The notes below the pieces were generated by a model. That model was not told the origin of the DNA. It did not search any database and saw only the letters and a program-made list of their open reading frames with translations. Of a stretch of DNA of 15,457 nucleotides, positions 1-6,653 are shown piece after piece; position 1 is the stretch's first letter, and each line of letters begins with the position of its first letter. Origin of the DNA: Verrucomicrobiota bacterium. Its GTDB lineage: Bacteria; Verrucomicrobiota; Verrucomicrobiia; Verrucomicrobiales; Verrucomicrobiaceae. Location of the stretch: NCBI GenBank assembly GCA_023428335.1, contig JAEYYS010000165.1, positions 1-15,457 of the forward strand, read 5' to 3'. The position numbers were made by a program, and so were the translations under genes.

Positions 1-617
1 TCCCAGGTCCAGCCGCACGGGCGCGAACGCAGCAGCTCTTGGTACTCCGGCACGGCGGCAAACTCGCGGTGCCGACGGGTCTGCTTTTCCAGGTCCGGGC
101 TGTCGATGTAAGGGGTGTCGCCCAGCAGCACAACGCCATCGACGTTTTCGGCGGCCATGCGCCGCCAGACCGCGCGACTGCCCTCGTCCTCCTTGGCGCA
201 GGAGCTGACCGCCAGTCGGACCCGGGCCGGCTGGTCGGGCGCTGGCGCCGTGGTGAATTGTTGCGGCTCCGCCGCGGCGATTTCGCGGTCCTCCTGCAGG
301 ATGCGGTAACGGTAGGTCGTGCCGGGCTGCAGACCATCGGCCTGCCAGTGCAGGCAGAAATCGTTTTCCGCCAGCGCCTGCCGCGTCCAGCGCCGGGTCT
401 CGCCCCCCGCCACGGGCGTCACTTCCAGCGTGAACGCCCCCGCCTGGCCCGCGCGCAGCCAGACCAGGGCGGCGGTGGCCTCCGCATGACCGAGCAGCGG
501 GCCCAAGAGGCTGCCAGCCGAGGACTGGGCCGACGCGATGGCCGGGCCGACGCCGAAAGCCAGGGCTCCGGCCAGGAACTCACGGCGAGGCAGGTGGGTG
601 GATGGGGTCTCAGTCAT
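1..617 (-). CDS. PhoD-like alkaline phosphatase/phosphodiesterase, Tat-exported, 3' part outside window
   Basis: Likely a secreted metal-dependent phosphatase or phosphodiesterase of the PhoD family, releasing phosphate from organic esters outside the cytoplasm. Only the first 205 residues are inside the window. Residues 9-16 read LPRREFLA, a twin-arginine motif with R11 and R12, followed by a hydrophobic stretch ending at ASAQS near residue 32. This indicates Tat export, as is usual for PhoD. Residues about 35-125 look like the beta-rich PhoD N-terminal domain. The metallophosphatase part begins with VRLAVSSC (133-140) and VVLLGDTPYID (162-172), which carries metal-binding D167. The window ends just after GWTW, where the family normally has a TWDDHD-type motif. 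An ATG directly upstream (618-620) would add one Met. No clear ribosome site is visible. It diverges from an XRE-cupin regulator that may control it. The family call is firm; the substrate is unknown. Confidence 0.85.
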   Translation of the reverse strand, partial: MTETPSTHLPRREFLAGALAFGVGPAIASAQSSAGSLLGPLLGHAEATAALVWLRAGQAGAFTLEVTPVAGGETRRWTRQALAENDFCLHWQADGLQPGTTYRYRILQEDREIAAAEPQQFTTAPAPDQPARVRLAVSSCAKEDEGSRAVWRRMAAENVDGVVLLGDTPYIDSPDLEKQTRRHREFAAVPEYQELLRSRPCGWTW

Positions 618-644
618 CATGGCGGTGCGACGAAGCAAACGGCC

Positions 645-673
645 ATGCTAGTGAGAACCTTGTTGCCTGAAAA
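645..673 (-). promoter_or_regulatory. Putative sigma70-type promoter of the PhoD-like gene
   Basis: Read on the minus strand, TTTTCA (673-668) is followed by a 17-base spacer and TAGCAT (650-645). The start codon lies about 27 bases further downstream. The hexamers match TTGACA and TATAAT at 4 of 6 positions each and the spacer is ideal, but this is a visual match only. The -35 hexamer lies inside the left arm of the inverted repeat at 661-699, so a protein bound there would interfere with this promoter. Confidence 0.4.
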
Positions 674-699
674 GAAATTTATGTGATTTTTAAGCAACA
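661..699. promoter_or_regulatory. Inverted repeat, candidate operator in the divergent intergenic region
   Basis: The left arm TGTTGCCTGAAAA (661-673) and the right arm TTTTTAAGCAACA (687-699) are reverse complements at 11 of 13 positions, including a perfect outer TGTTGC/GCAACA. They are separated by 13 bases, so the arms are 26 bases apart, or about 2.5 helical turns. The stretch is AT-rich compared with its GC-rich surroundings. It lies between the PhoD-like gene and the XRE-cupin regulator, 8 bases before the regulator's ATG. The obvious candidate ligand is the regulator itself. An mRNA hairpin in the regulator's leader is the alternative reading. Confidence 0.5.
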
Positions 700-706
700 T
701 TGCCCC

Positions 707-1261
707 ATGAACCTCGTCGAACTGTCCCAGCGCATCAAACAGCGCCGCCTCGACCTCGGCCTGAGCCTGGAGGAGGTCGCCGCGGCGGCCGGGCAGACGC
801 GCAGTTGGCTGTCGAAAGTGGAGAACTTCCGCATCACACCCTCGCTGCCCGCCCTGGCGCGGGTGGCCGAGGCCCTGCGCGTGCCGCTGGCAACACTGCT
901 GGAGGGGCTCGATGCCAAGCCGCAGATCGTGCTGACGCGCCAGCAGGACCGCCGGGTCATCCGGCGCGACCCCCAAAATTCCGACATCATCTATGAGGCC
1001 CTGATCCAGGGGCGGGCGAACCGGCGCATGGATCCGTTTCTGCTGCAGGTGCCGGCCGGCGGTGGCCGCAACGTGTCGCGACCGCATGAGGGCGAGGAAT
1101 TCCTCATCGTTCTGGAGGGCCGGGTGACGCTGGAATACGGGGACGAGAGCTTTGCGCTGGCGACCGGCGACAGCCTGTACTTCGACGCCGAGACCCCGCA
1201 CCGGCTGCTCAATCCGCACGACCAAGCCGCCCGGGTGCTGTGCGTTTTCCTGGAAAAGTAA
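707..1261 (+). CDS. XRE-family HTH regulator with C-terminal cupin domain
   Basis: A cytoplasmic transcription regulator of 184 residues with the common HTH_3 plus cupin_2 layout. Residues about 6-66 form the XRE helix-turn-helix, with LSLEEVAAAAGQTRSWLSKVE (19-39) spanning the turn and recognition helix. Residues about 110-184 form a cupin barrel. Cupin motif 1 is RPHEGEEFLIVLEG, with H127 and E131 as likely metal ligands; motif 2 is GDSLYFDAETPHRLLN, with H165. Such proteins usually sense a small metabolite through the cupin. The ATG at 707 is preferred because the HTH begins directly after it. A GTG at 683 in the same frame would add eight unconvincing residues and lie inside the inverted repeat. 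Divergent from the PhoD-like gene and 94 bases upstream of the RseP-type gene. The ligand cannot be read from the sequence. Confidence 0.9.
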   Translation: MNLVELSQRIKQRRLDLGLSLEEVAAAAGQTRSWLSKVENFRITPSLPALARVAEALRVPLATLLEGLDAKPQIVLTRQQDRRVIRRDPQNSDIIYEALIQGRANRRMDPFLLQVPAGGGRNVSRPHEGEEFLIVLEGRVTLEYGDESFALATGDSLYFDAETPHRLLNPHDQAARVLCVFLEK

Positions 1262-1286
1262 CGGGTGTTTCGACCGAACTCGGCGA

Positions 1287-1314
1287 TTGCCCTCCGTCCC
1301 CGGGGTGGTAGCGT
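1287..1314 (+). promoter_or_regulatory. Weak candidate promoter of the RseP-type gene
   Basis: TTGCCC (1287-1292) and TAGCGT (1309-1314) are separated by 16 bases in the 94-base gap before the protease gene. The -10 hexamer resembles the TAGCAT found before the PhoD-like gene. Support is weak, and the protease could equally be co-transcribed with the regulator upstream. Confidence 0.22.
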
Positions 1315-1355
1315 GCCGGCCGCGCAGCGCCGCGCGGCGTATCGTCCCAACCCCT

Positions 1356-2852
1356 ATGCAATGGCTTTCCCAACTTGGCTTCGTCGGTGAGGCACTCCGC
1401 TTCATCATCCTGGTCTTCGAAGTGCTGATGGTTTTCAACCTGATGATCCTGGTCCATGAACTGGGTCACTTCCTGGCGGCGCGCTGGCGCGGGCTGAAGG
1501 TCGAGGCTTTCTACATCTGGTTTGGCAAGCCGCTGTGGAAAAAGACCATCAACGGCGTCGAGTACGGCCTCGGCAGCATCCCGGCGGGCGGCTTCGTCAA
1601 GCTGCCGCAGATGGCGCCCATGGACGCCATTGAAGGCGAATCGACCGCCGGCGAGCCCCTGCCGCCGGTCAAGCCGCTCGACAAGATCATCGTCGCCTTT
1701 GCCGGCCCGCTGTTCAGCTTTGGCCTGGCCTGCCTGTTCGCCCTGCTGGTCTCCTGGCTGGGCAAGCCGCAGTCGGAACCCTTTGTCACCACGACCATCG
1801 GCTACGTCGTCGACGATAGCCCGGCAGCCAAGGCCGGCCTGCAGCCTGGCGATGTCGTGCGCAAGATCGACGGTGTGCCGGTGCTGCGTTTCGAGGGCAT
1901 GGTCGACAGCATCCGCTGGGGCGTCATTGCCAGCGAGGGCGAAACGATCCGCTTCGAGGTCGAGCGCCCCGGCAAGGGCGTGCAGGAAATCGCCGTCGCT
2001 TCCAAGTGGCCGGATCCCGAGGCGGAAAACATTGCCTGGTGGCAGCAGCCCTTCAAGCGGCCGCCCCTGCGTGAGGTCGGCATCATGGGCAAGGAAACAC
2101 CCATGGTCGGCGCCCTGCAGCCGCACAGCCCGGCCGCCGAAGCCGGCCTGCAGCCGCTCGACCAGATCCTCGAGGTCGACGGCCAGCCGATCTTCCATCG
2201 CGTCCAGTTGTCGGACTACCTGGAAGACAAAAAGGATCGCCCCGTGCGCCTGACCGTGCTGCGCAAGGACGCCAAGATCTCGGTCGAAATGACCCCGCGC
2301 GTGCCGGACAAATGGCAGTCGAAGAGCGACCCTCGACCGATGATCGGCATTGTCTGGCACGCCACCGGCGAGCGCAAGCTGGCACATCCGGGCGTGGTGG
2401 AACAGATCTCTGACGCCTCACGCGCCATGTATGGCATGCTGACCAAGCTGCTGACGGGCACCTCCGACATCAGCCCCGGCCACATGAGCGGGCCGGTGGG
2501 CATCGGCCGCGTCTATTACAACCTGCTGCAGGATCCGGCCGGCCTGCTGCAGGTACTGTGGTTCAGCGTCGTGCTCAACATCAACCTGGCCATCCTCAAC
2601 CTGCTGCCCTTCCCCGTGCTCGATGGCGGCCACATCACCCTGGCCATCGGCGAGGCGATCCGGCGCAAGCCGCTGGAGTCGCGCTTCCTGGAAATCATCC
2701 AGACTGCCTGCGCCCTGCTGCTTTTCGGCTTCATTCTCTTCGTCACCCTCAAGGATGCCGGCGACCTCTTCCTGAACCGCGGCAAGGCCGGCGACCCCAA
2801 GGAGGAGATCGGCTGGCTACCCAAGGAAGAGCGCGGCAAGCCGGCGCCCTGA
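1356..2852 (+). CDS. rseP: RseP-type site-2 zinc metalloprotease (M50)
   Basis: An inner-membrane zinc protease of the site-2 family that cuts transmembrane segments. In Proteobacteria RseP cleaves anti-sigma factors and leftover signal peptides. The product has 498 residues, somewhat longer than the about 450 of E. coli RseP. The first membrane helix carries HELGH at 34-38 (zinc ligands H34 and H38, catalytic E35). Two PDZ domains start near residues 149 and 252, each with an SPAA(K/E)AGLQP motif. The C-terminal membrane part contains NLLPFPVLDGGH at about 415-426, whose Asp is the third zinc ligand. The frame is open further upstream, but the ATG at 1356 gives a normal N-terminus and avoids overlap with the regulator gene. 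It is not beside dxr or bamA, its usual neighbours in Proteobacteria. Its stop codon abuts that of the convergent methyltransferase gene. Confidence 0.94.
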   Translation: MQWLSQLGFVGEALRFIILVFEVLMVFNLMILVHELGHFLAARWRGLKVEAFYIWFGKPLWKKTINGVEYGLGSIPAGGFVKLPQMAPMDAIEGESTAGEPLPPVKPLDKIIVAFAGPLFSFGLACLFALLVSWLGKPQSEPFVTTTIGYVVDDSPAAKAGLQPGDVVRKIDGVPVLRFEGMVDSIRWGVIASEGETIRFEVERPGKGVQEIAVASKWPDPEAENIAWWQQPFKRPPLREVGIMGKETPMVGALQPHSPAAEAGLQPLDQILEVDGQPIFHRVQLSDYLEDKKDRPVRLTVLRKDAKISVEMTPRVPDKWQSKSDPRPMIGIVWHATGERKLAHPGVVEQISDASRAMYGMLTKLLTGTSDISPGHMSGPVGIGRVYYNLLQDPAGLLQVLWFSVVLNINLAILNLLPFPVLDGGHITLAIGEAIRRKPLESRFLEIIQTACALLLFGFILFVTLKDAGDLFLNRGKAGDPKEEIGWLPKEERGKPAP

Positions 2853-3512
2853 TCAGGGCCGGCGACCGACAATCAGGTGGTTGTGGAAGGGCGTGCGTCC
2901 CCAGAGCGGGCGGATCGTCACCTCCAGACCGGCGGCGGCGAGCACGCGGCGGAACAGATCGGCGTCGGGATAGCACACCGGTGCCGCCTTCATCCACAGG
3001 GTGGCACGGGCGAAGAAGTCGGCCAGCACGGTGACGCGATAGCGCCAGCCGGGCGCGCGCAGGCCGCTGCGGATGATCAGTCGCCCACCCGGTGCCACGC
3101 GTGCGGCGGCGGCGGCGAGCAGGAGTTCCTGTTCCTCGTGCTGGAAGAACTGCAGGATGTCGAGGATGACAACCTGGCCGGCAAACTCCGGCAGACCCGT
3201 GCGGGCATCGCCGGTGCGAAACTGCAGATCGCCGAGGCCGGCGCGCGCGGCCATGGCCGTCGCGGCGCGGATCTTGCGCGCGTCGTAGTCAAAGCCGGTC
3301 ACCGGCACCGGCAAGCCGCTGGCGTGCAGGTAGTGCCCGAGCAGGCCGAGACCGCAACCGATGTCGAACACGGGCAGGTCCGAGCCGGCGAGCTCGGCCG
3401 CGACGGCCGCATAGACAGGATCGGTGCGCAGCTTGCAGCGCGTGTAATGGTAATCCCAGCGCCGGTCGCAGTGCGCGGCGATGCGATCAAAATCGGCGGC
3501 ACCGGGATTCAT
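2853..3512 (-). CDS. Class I SAM-dependent methyltransferase, aryl-polyene-cluster-like
   Basis: A 219-residue cytoplasmic methyltransferase that should move a methyl group from S-adenosylmethionine. Motif I is VFDIGCGLGLLGHYL at 48-62. The acidic residue after strand 2 lies in GFDYDARKI (73-81). A GDAR motif near 104 and VVILDILQFF near 116 complete the Rossmann fold. The region HYTRCKLRTDPVY (22-34) and the C-terminal PLWGRTPFHNHL match what I remember of methyltransferases from aryl-polyene or xanthomonadin-type clusters. That is a recollection, not a search result. The ATG overlaps the stop of the glycosyltransferase gene (ATGA at 3512-3509), which fixes the start and implies translational coupling. 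An upstream extension to 3569 is open but would overlap the glycosyltransferase. The substrate is unknown; an aromatic hydroxyl group would fit the pathway idea. Confidence 0.85.
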   Translation of the reverse strand: MNPGAADFDRIAAHCDRRWDYHYTRCKLRTDPVYAAVAAELAGSDLPVFDIGCGLGLLGHYLHASGLPVPVTGFDYDARKIRAATAMAARAGLGDLQFRTGDARTGLPEFAGQVVILDILQFFQHEEQELLLAAAAARVAPGGRLIIRSGLRAPGWRYRVTVLADFFARATLWMKAAPVCYPDADLFRRVLAAAGLEVTIRPLWGRTPFHNHLIVGRRP

Positions 3513-4297
3513 GCCGCCTCCTCCGGTTCGACGTGGCGGCCACGCAGGGGATTGCCACCGCGCCAGCACTGCCCGAGCAGGCGCGGCAGCCGCAGGATGG
3601 CCCCGGTGAGCAGGCGGGCATGCATCCAGGTGAGCAGGGCGTTGTCGCGCAGGTAGCGAAACTGCGAGACACCGCCCTCGGCCGTGGTCAGGTAGCGCAC
3701 CGGCACCGGCACGGTGAGCATGGGCACACCCTGCCAGGCGAGGCGGACGGCGAGTTCGGCATCGTAATCAAAGCGCCGGCCCCAGCACGTGCCCCGGAAG
3801 GCCTGCAGGAAGGCGTCGACCGGATACAGGCGCATGCCGAAAAGCGAGTCAGGAATGCCCCAGGCAAGGGTCTCGACATGGGTCATGAAGTTCGACAGCT
3901 TGCGGCCCTGGACGCGCACCTGCGGCGCCTCGGGACCGAACACCGGCCGGCCCATGAGGGCGGCCTGCGGGTGCCGGGCCGCGAGTTCGAGGAAGCACGG
4001 CACGAGGTCGGCAGGATGCTGACCGTCGGCATCGACGGTCAGCACATGGGTGAAACCCTCGGCGGCGGCGGCCTCGACCCCGTGCAGCAGGGCGGCACCC
4101 TTGCCGCGATTGTCCGGCAGGCTCAGCACGCGCAGGCCGGCATGATCGGCGGTGAGCGGTGCCAGCAGGTCCGCGCTGCCATCGCGACTGCCATCGACCA
4201 CCACCCAGACCTCCGGCCAGCGTGTCAGCAGCTCCGCCACCGTGCGCGGCAGGATGCGGCCGGTGTTGTAGGTGGGAACAAGGAGGAGTGGCTTCAT
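3509..4297 (-). CDS. Family 2 glycosyltransferase
   Basis: A 262-residue GT-A fold glycosyltransferase that would move a sugar from a nucleotide donor to a lipid or similar acceptor at the inner membrane face. Near the N-terminus LLLVPTYN (4-11) and VVVDGSRDGS (32-41) are the GT2 nucleotide-binding motifs. VLTVDADGQHP (85-95) carries the metal-binding D89-x-D91. RFDYDAELAVRL (175-186) is the region holding the usual catalytic acidic residues. The end, EGGVSQFRYLRDNALLTWMHARL (207-229 in outline), resembles the GT2 proteins of aryl-polyene-type clusters; dolichol-phosphate mannosyltransferase-like enzymes are the alternative. The ATG at 4297 is chosen because the GT fold begins immediately. 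It diverges from the dehydratase gene across 97 bases and overlaps the methyltransferase gene by ATGA. I see no long membrane segment. Confidence 0.87.
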   Translation of the reverse strand: MKPLLLVPTYNTGRILPRTVAELLTRWPEVWVVVDGSRDGSADLLAPLTADHAGLRVLSLPDNRGKGAALLHGVEAAAAEGFTHVLTVDADGQHPADLVPCFLELAARHPQAALMGRPVFGPEAPQVRVQGRKLSNFMTHVETLAWGIPDSLFGMRLYPVDAFLQAFRGTCWGRRFDYDAELAVRLAWQGVPMLTVPVPVRYLTTAEGGVSQFRYLRDNALLTWMHARLLTGAILRLPRLLGQCWRGGNPLRGRHVEPEEAA

Positions 4298-4352
4298 GGC
4301 AGCGCTTCCGCAGCGAGCCCTGTGGCCGGGCCTGGAAGAGGAGCATTGGACG

Positions 4353-4381
4353 TTGTCATGGAGGGGTGCGGCACGTAAAAA
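4353..4381 (+). promoter_or_regulatory. Putative promoter of the dehydratase-enzyme I operon
   Basis: TTGTCA (4353-4358, 5 of 6 to TTGACA), a 17-base spacer and TAAAAA (4376-4381, 4 of 6 to TATAAT) make the best sigma70-like promoter in the window. Transcription would start near 4388, leaving only about seven bases before the ATG at 4395. That would give an almost leaderless mRNA and fits the absence of a convincing Shine-Dalgarno sequence. Confidence 0.5.
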
Positions 4382-4394
4382 GTGGGTCGACACC

Positions 4395-4892
4395 ATGCCG
4401 CAGCCGCCCCATCCTGTTCAAGCCCTTTCCGCCCTGCCCCACGGGCCGGCCTTCCGCTTCCTCGACGAACTGCTGGAGCTTGAACCGGGGGTTTCGGCCA
4501 GTGCCCGCTGGACCCTGAAGGGTGACGAAGCCTTCCTGGCCGGCCATTTCCCGGGCCAGCCGCTGCTGCCGGGGGTGATCATGATCGAGGCCCTGGCCCA
4601 ACTCGGTGGTGTGCTGGCGCAGAGCGCGCGACCGGACCGGCCTCTGCAGGACCTGCGACTCACCGCCGTGCAGCGGTTCAAGATCCTCGGCAGCATCACC
4701 CCGGGCACCGCCCTGCGCATCCACGCGCGGCTGGAAGCGGCACTGCCCGGGCTGGTGCAGGTGGCCGGCGACCTTCGACTGGAGGACGGCACCCTGCTCG
4801 CCGCCGGCACCGTCGCCCTCAGTGGCCGGGAGGAAGAGACTGTTTCTTTGATTGCGTCGCCGGGGCGGCCGGCTGAAAATGGCGCCGCATGA
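4395..4892 (+). CDS. FabZ/ApeI-like hotdog-fold 3-hydroxyacyl-ACP dehydratase
   Basis: A 165-residue hotdog-fold enzyme expected to dehydrate 3-hydroxyacyl-ACP to trans-2-enoyl-ACP in fatty-acid or polyene chain building. LPHGPAFRFLDELLEL (14-29) is the FabZ entry motif. GHFPGQPLLPGVIMIEALAQ (50-69) holds the catalytic pair H51 and E65, with the same 14-residue spacing as in FabZ. QRFKILGSITPG (93-104) matches the later FabZ substrate-loop region. The last 20 residues or so go beyond the usual FabZ end. The frame is open upstream to 4272, but the ATG at 4395 gives a standard N-terminus and follows a good promoter. The stop overlaps the start of the PTS enzyme I gene (ATGA at 4889-4892). Housekeeping FabZ usually sits with lpx genes. 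The divergent glycosyltransferase and methyltransferase suggest a specialised role instead, so I leave the symbol blank. Confidence 0.88.
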   Translation: MPQPPHPVQALSALPHGPAFRFLDELLELEPGVSASARWTLKGDEAFLAGHFPGQPLLPGVIMIEALAQLGGVLAQSARPDRPLQDLRLTAVQRFKILGSITPGTALRIHARLEAALPGLVQVAGDLRLEDGTLLAAGTVALSGREEETVSLIASPGRPAENGAA

Positions 4893-6646
4893 GTCCCGAG
4901 GCCGTCGCCGACATGAGGATCTGGCAGGGCACCCCCGTGTCCGCCGGAGTCGCGCATGCACCGGTGCACGTCCTCAAGGATCACTTTGACGAACCGGACG
5001 CCGACCCGATCCGCGCCGAGGATGTCGAGACCGAGCTGGAGCGCTGGCACAAGGCGCTCGACCTGACGCATCAGGAGATCGAGGCCCTGCAGAACCAGGT
5101 GCGCGAGGAGCAGGGCAACGACGAGGCCGACATTTTCGAAACGCACCTGCTCATCCTCCAGGACAACTCCATCCTCAAGCAGGTGGAGAAAACGGTGCGC
5201 GAAAAGCTGATCTGTGTCGACGCGGTCTACTACCGCCTCATGTGCAAGCACATGGACGCCCTGCGCGGCCTGGCGGACTCCTACCTGCGCGAGCGCTTTG
5301 TCGACATCAAGGACGTCACCCAGCGCGTCATGCGCCACCTGCGCGGCGAGTTGATGACCCACCCGATGTTTGAGGATCCGGTCATCATCGTCGCCCGCGA
5401 CCTGACGCCGTCCGACACCGTCCAGCTCGACCGCAGCAAGGTGCTCGGCTTCGCCGTCGAGACCGGCAGCGCCAACTCGCACGCCGCCATCATCGCGCGC
5501 TCGCTCGGCCTGCCCGCCGTCGTGCGCCTGCACAACATCTGCGAGGAACTGCACTCGGGCGACGTCGTCCTGCTCGACGGCGAGGAGGGCCTGCTCATCC
5601 TCAATCCGGACGCCGCGACGCTGGCCAGCTACCGCAGTCGCGAGGAGGAGGCCGAACAGATCGAGGATGCGCTGCACCTGGAACGCCACCAGCCCGCGAC
5701 CACGGTCGACGGACACACCGTTGAGGTCTGCGCCAATGCCGAGTTCGTCGAGGAGATGCGCACCATCCACGACTGCGGCGCCAAGCATGTCGGCCTGTTC
5801 CGCACTGAGTTCCTCTACCTTGAGGATCCGTCCGGCTCGGAGGACTGGCTGGCCGATGCCTACACCCGTGCCGTCAAGGCCATGCAGCCCGGTCAGGTCG
5901 TCTTTCGCACGCTCGACATCGGTGGCGACAAGCTCGATGCCGAAATGATCGCCGACGCCGAGCCCAATCCCTTCCTCGGCTGGCGCGGCATCCGCGTCTC
6001 GCTCGGCCGGCCCGATCTTTTCAAGCGCCAGTTGCGCGCCCTGCTGCGCGCCGCCGTGCACGGCGAGGTCGGCATCATGTTTCCCATGGTCAGCGGCGTC
6101 GAGGAGGTGCGCGCGGCCAAGGCCCTGCTCGCCGAATGCGCCGAGGAACTCAAGGCCCGTGGCATCGAGCCGCCCGGGGTCGAGATCGGTGCCATGATCG
6201 AGATCCCCAGTGCCGCCCTCTCCGCCGATCTCATCGCCGCCGAAGTCGATTTCCTCAGCCTCGGCACCAACGACCTCGTCCAGTACACGCTCGCCGTCGA
6301 CCGTCTCAACGAGCGCGTTGCCGGGCTCTACCAGCCCGCTCACCCGGCCATCCTGCGCCTGATCGCGGTCACCGTCGAAGCCGCCCGCCAGGCCGGCATC
6401 CGCTCCTGCATCTGCGGGGAAATGGCCTCCGACGTGGAACTGACGCCGCTGCTCATCGGTCTCGGCCTCAACGAGCTCAGCGTCGCATCCGGCCAGGTGT
6501 CGCGCGTCAAACATGCGGTGCGCAAGCTGCACGCCGGCGAGTGCCGCGAACTCGCCAAAAGCGCGCGCCGGCTCGGCTCCGCCCAGGCGGTCATGGAACT
6601 CTGCCGCGCCAAGGCACACGCCAGCTACCCGGAGCTGTTCGACTGA
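4889..6646 (+). CDS. ptsI: PTS enzyme I (phosphoenolpyruvate-protein phosphotransferase)
   Basis: Cytoplasmic enzyme I of the phosphotransferase system, taking phosphate from PEP and passing it to HPr. At 585 residues it has the normal length and no GAF domain, which argues against the nitrogen-type PtsP. The phosphohistidine is H198 in TGSANSHAAIIARSLGLPAV (192-211). PEP-binding arginines are R305 in GLFRTEFLYLE and R340 in FRTLDIGGDK. Later motifs are NPFLGWRGIR (360-369), FPMVSGVEEV, IEIPSAA, SLGTNDLVQYTLAVDR (457-472), YQPAHPAIL and CGEMASD with C509. All expected active-site residues are present. The ATG at 4889 overlaps the dehydratase stop; a second in-frame ATG at 4913, just before RIWQGTPVSAG, is a possible alternative start. 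No HPr or sugar permease gene is nearby, so its partner must be encoded elsewhere. It ends 7 bases from the convergent NusG-like gene. Confidence 0.96.
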   Translation: MSPEAVADMRIWQGTPVSAGVAHAPVHVLKDHFDEPDADPIRAEDVETELERWHKALDLTHQEIEALQNQVREEQGNDEADIFETHLLILQDNSILKQVEKTVREKLICVDAVYYRLMCKHMDALRGLADSYLRERFVDIKDVTQRVMRHLRGELMTHPMFEDPVIIVARDLTPSDTVQLDRSKVLGFAVETGSANSHAAIIARSLGLPAVVRLHNICEELHSGDVVLLDGEEGLLILNPDAATLASYRSREEEAEQIEDALHLERHQPATTVDGHTVEVCANAEFVEEMRTIHDCGAKHVGLFRTEFLYLEDPSGSEDWLADAYTRAVKAMQPGQVVFRTLDIGGDKLDAEMIADAEPNPFLGWRGIRVSLGRPDLFKRQLRALLRAAVHGEVGIMFPMVSGVEEVRAAKALLAECAEELKARGIEPPGVEIGAMIEIPSAALSADLIAAEVDFLSLGTNDLVQYTLAVDRLNERVAGLYQPAHPAILRLIAVTVEAARQAGIRSCICGEMASDVELTPLLIGLGLNELSVASGQVSRVKHAVRKLHAGECRELAKSARRLGSAQAVMELCRAKAHASYPELFD

Positions 6647-6653
6647 GACCTGC

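Noticed and set aside
683..706. GTG at 683 as the start of the XRE-cupin regulator
   Set aside because: It adds eight residues unlike the family N-terminus and overlaps the inverted repeat; the ATG at 707 fits the HTH domain directly.
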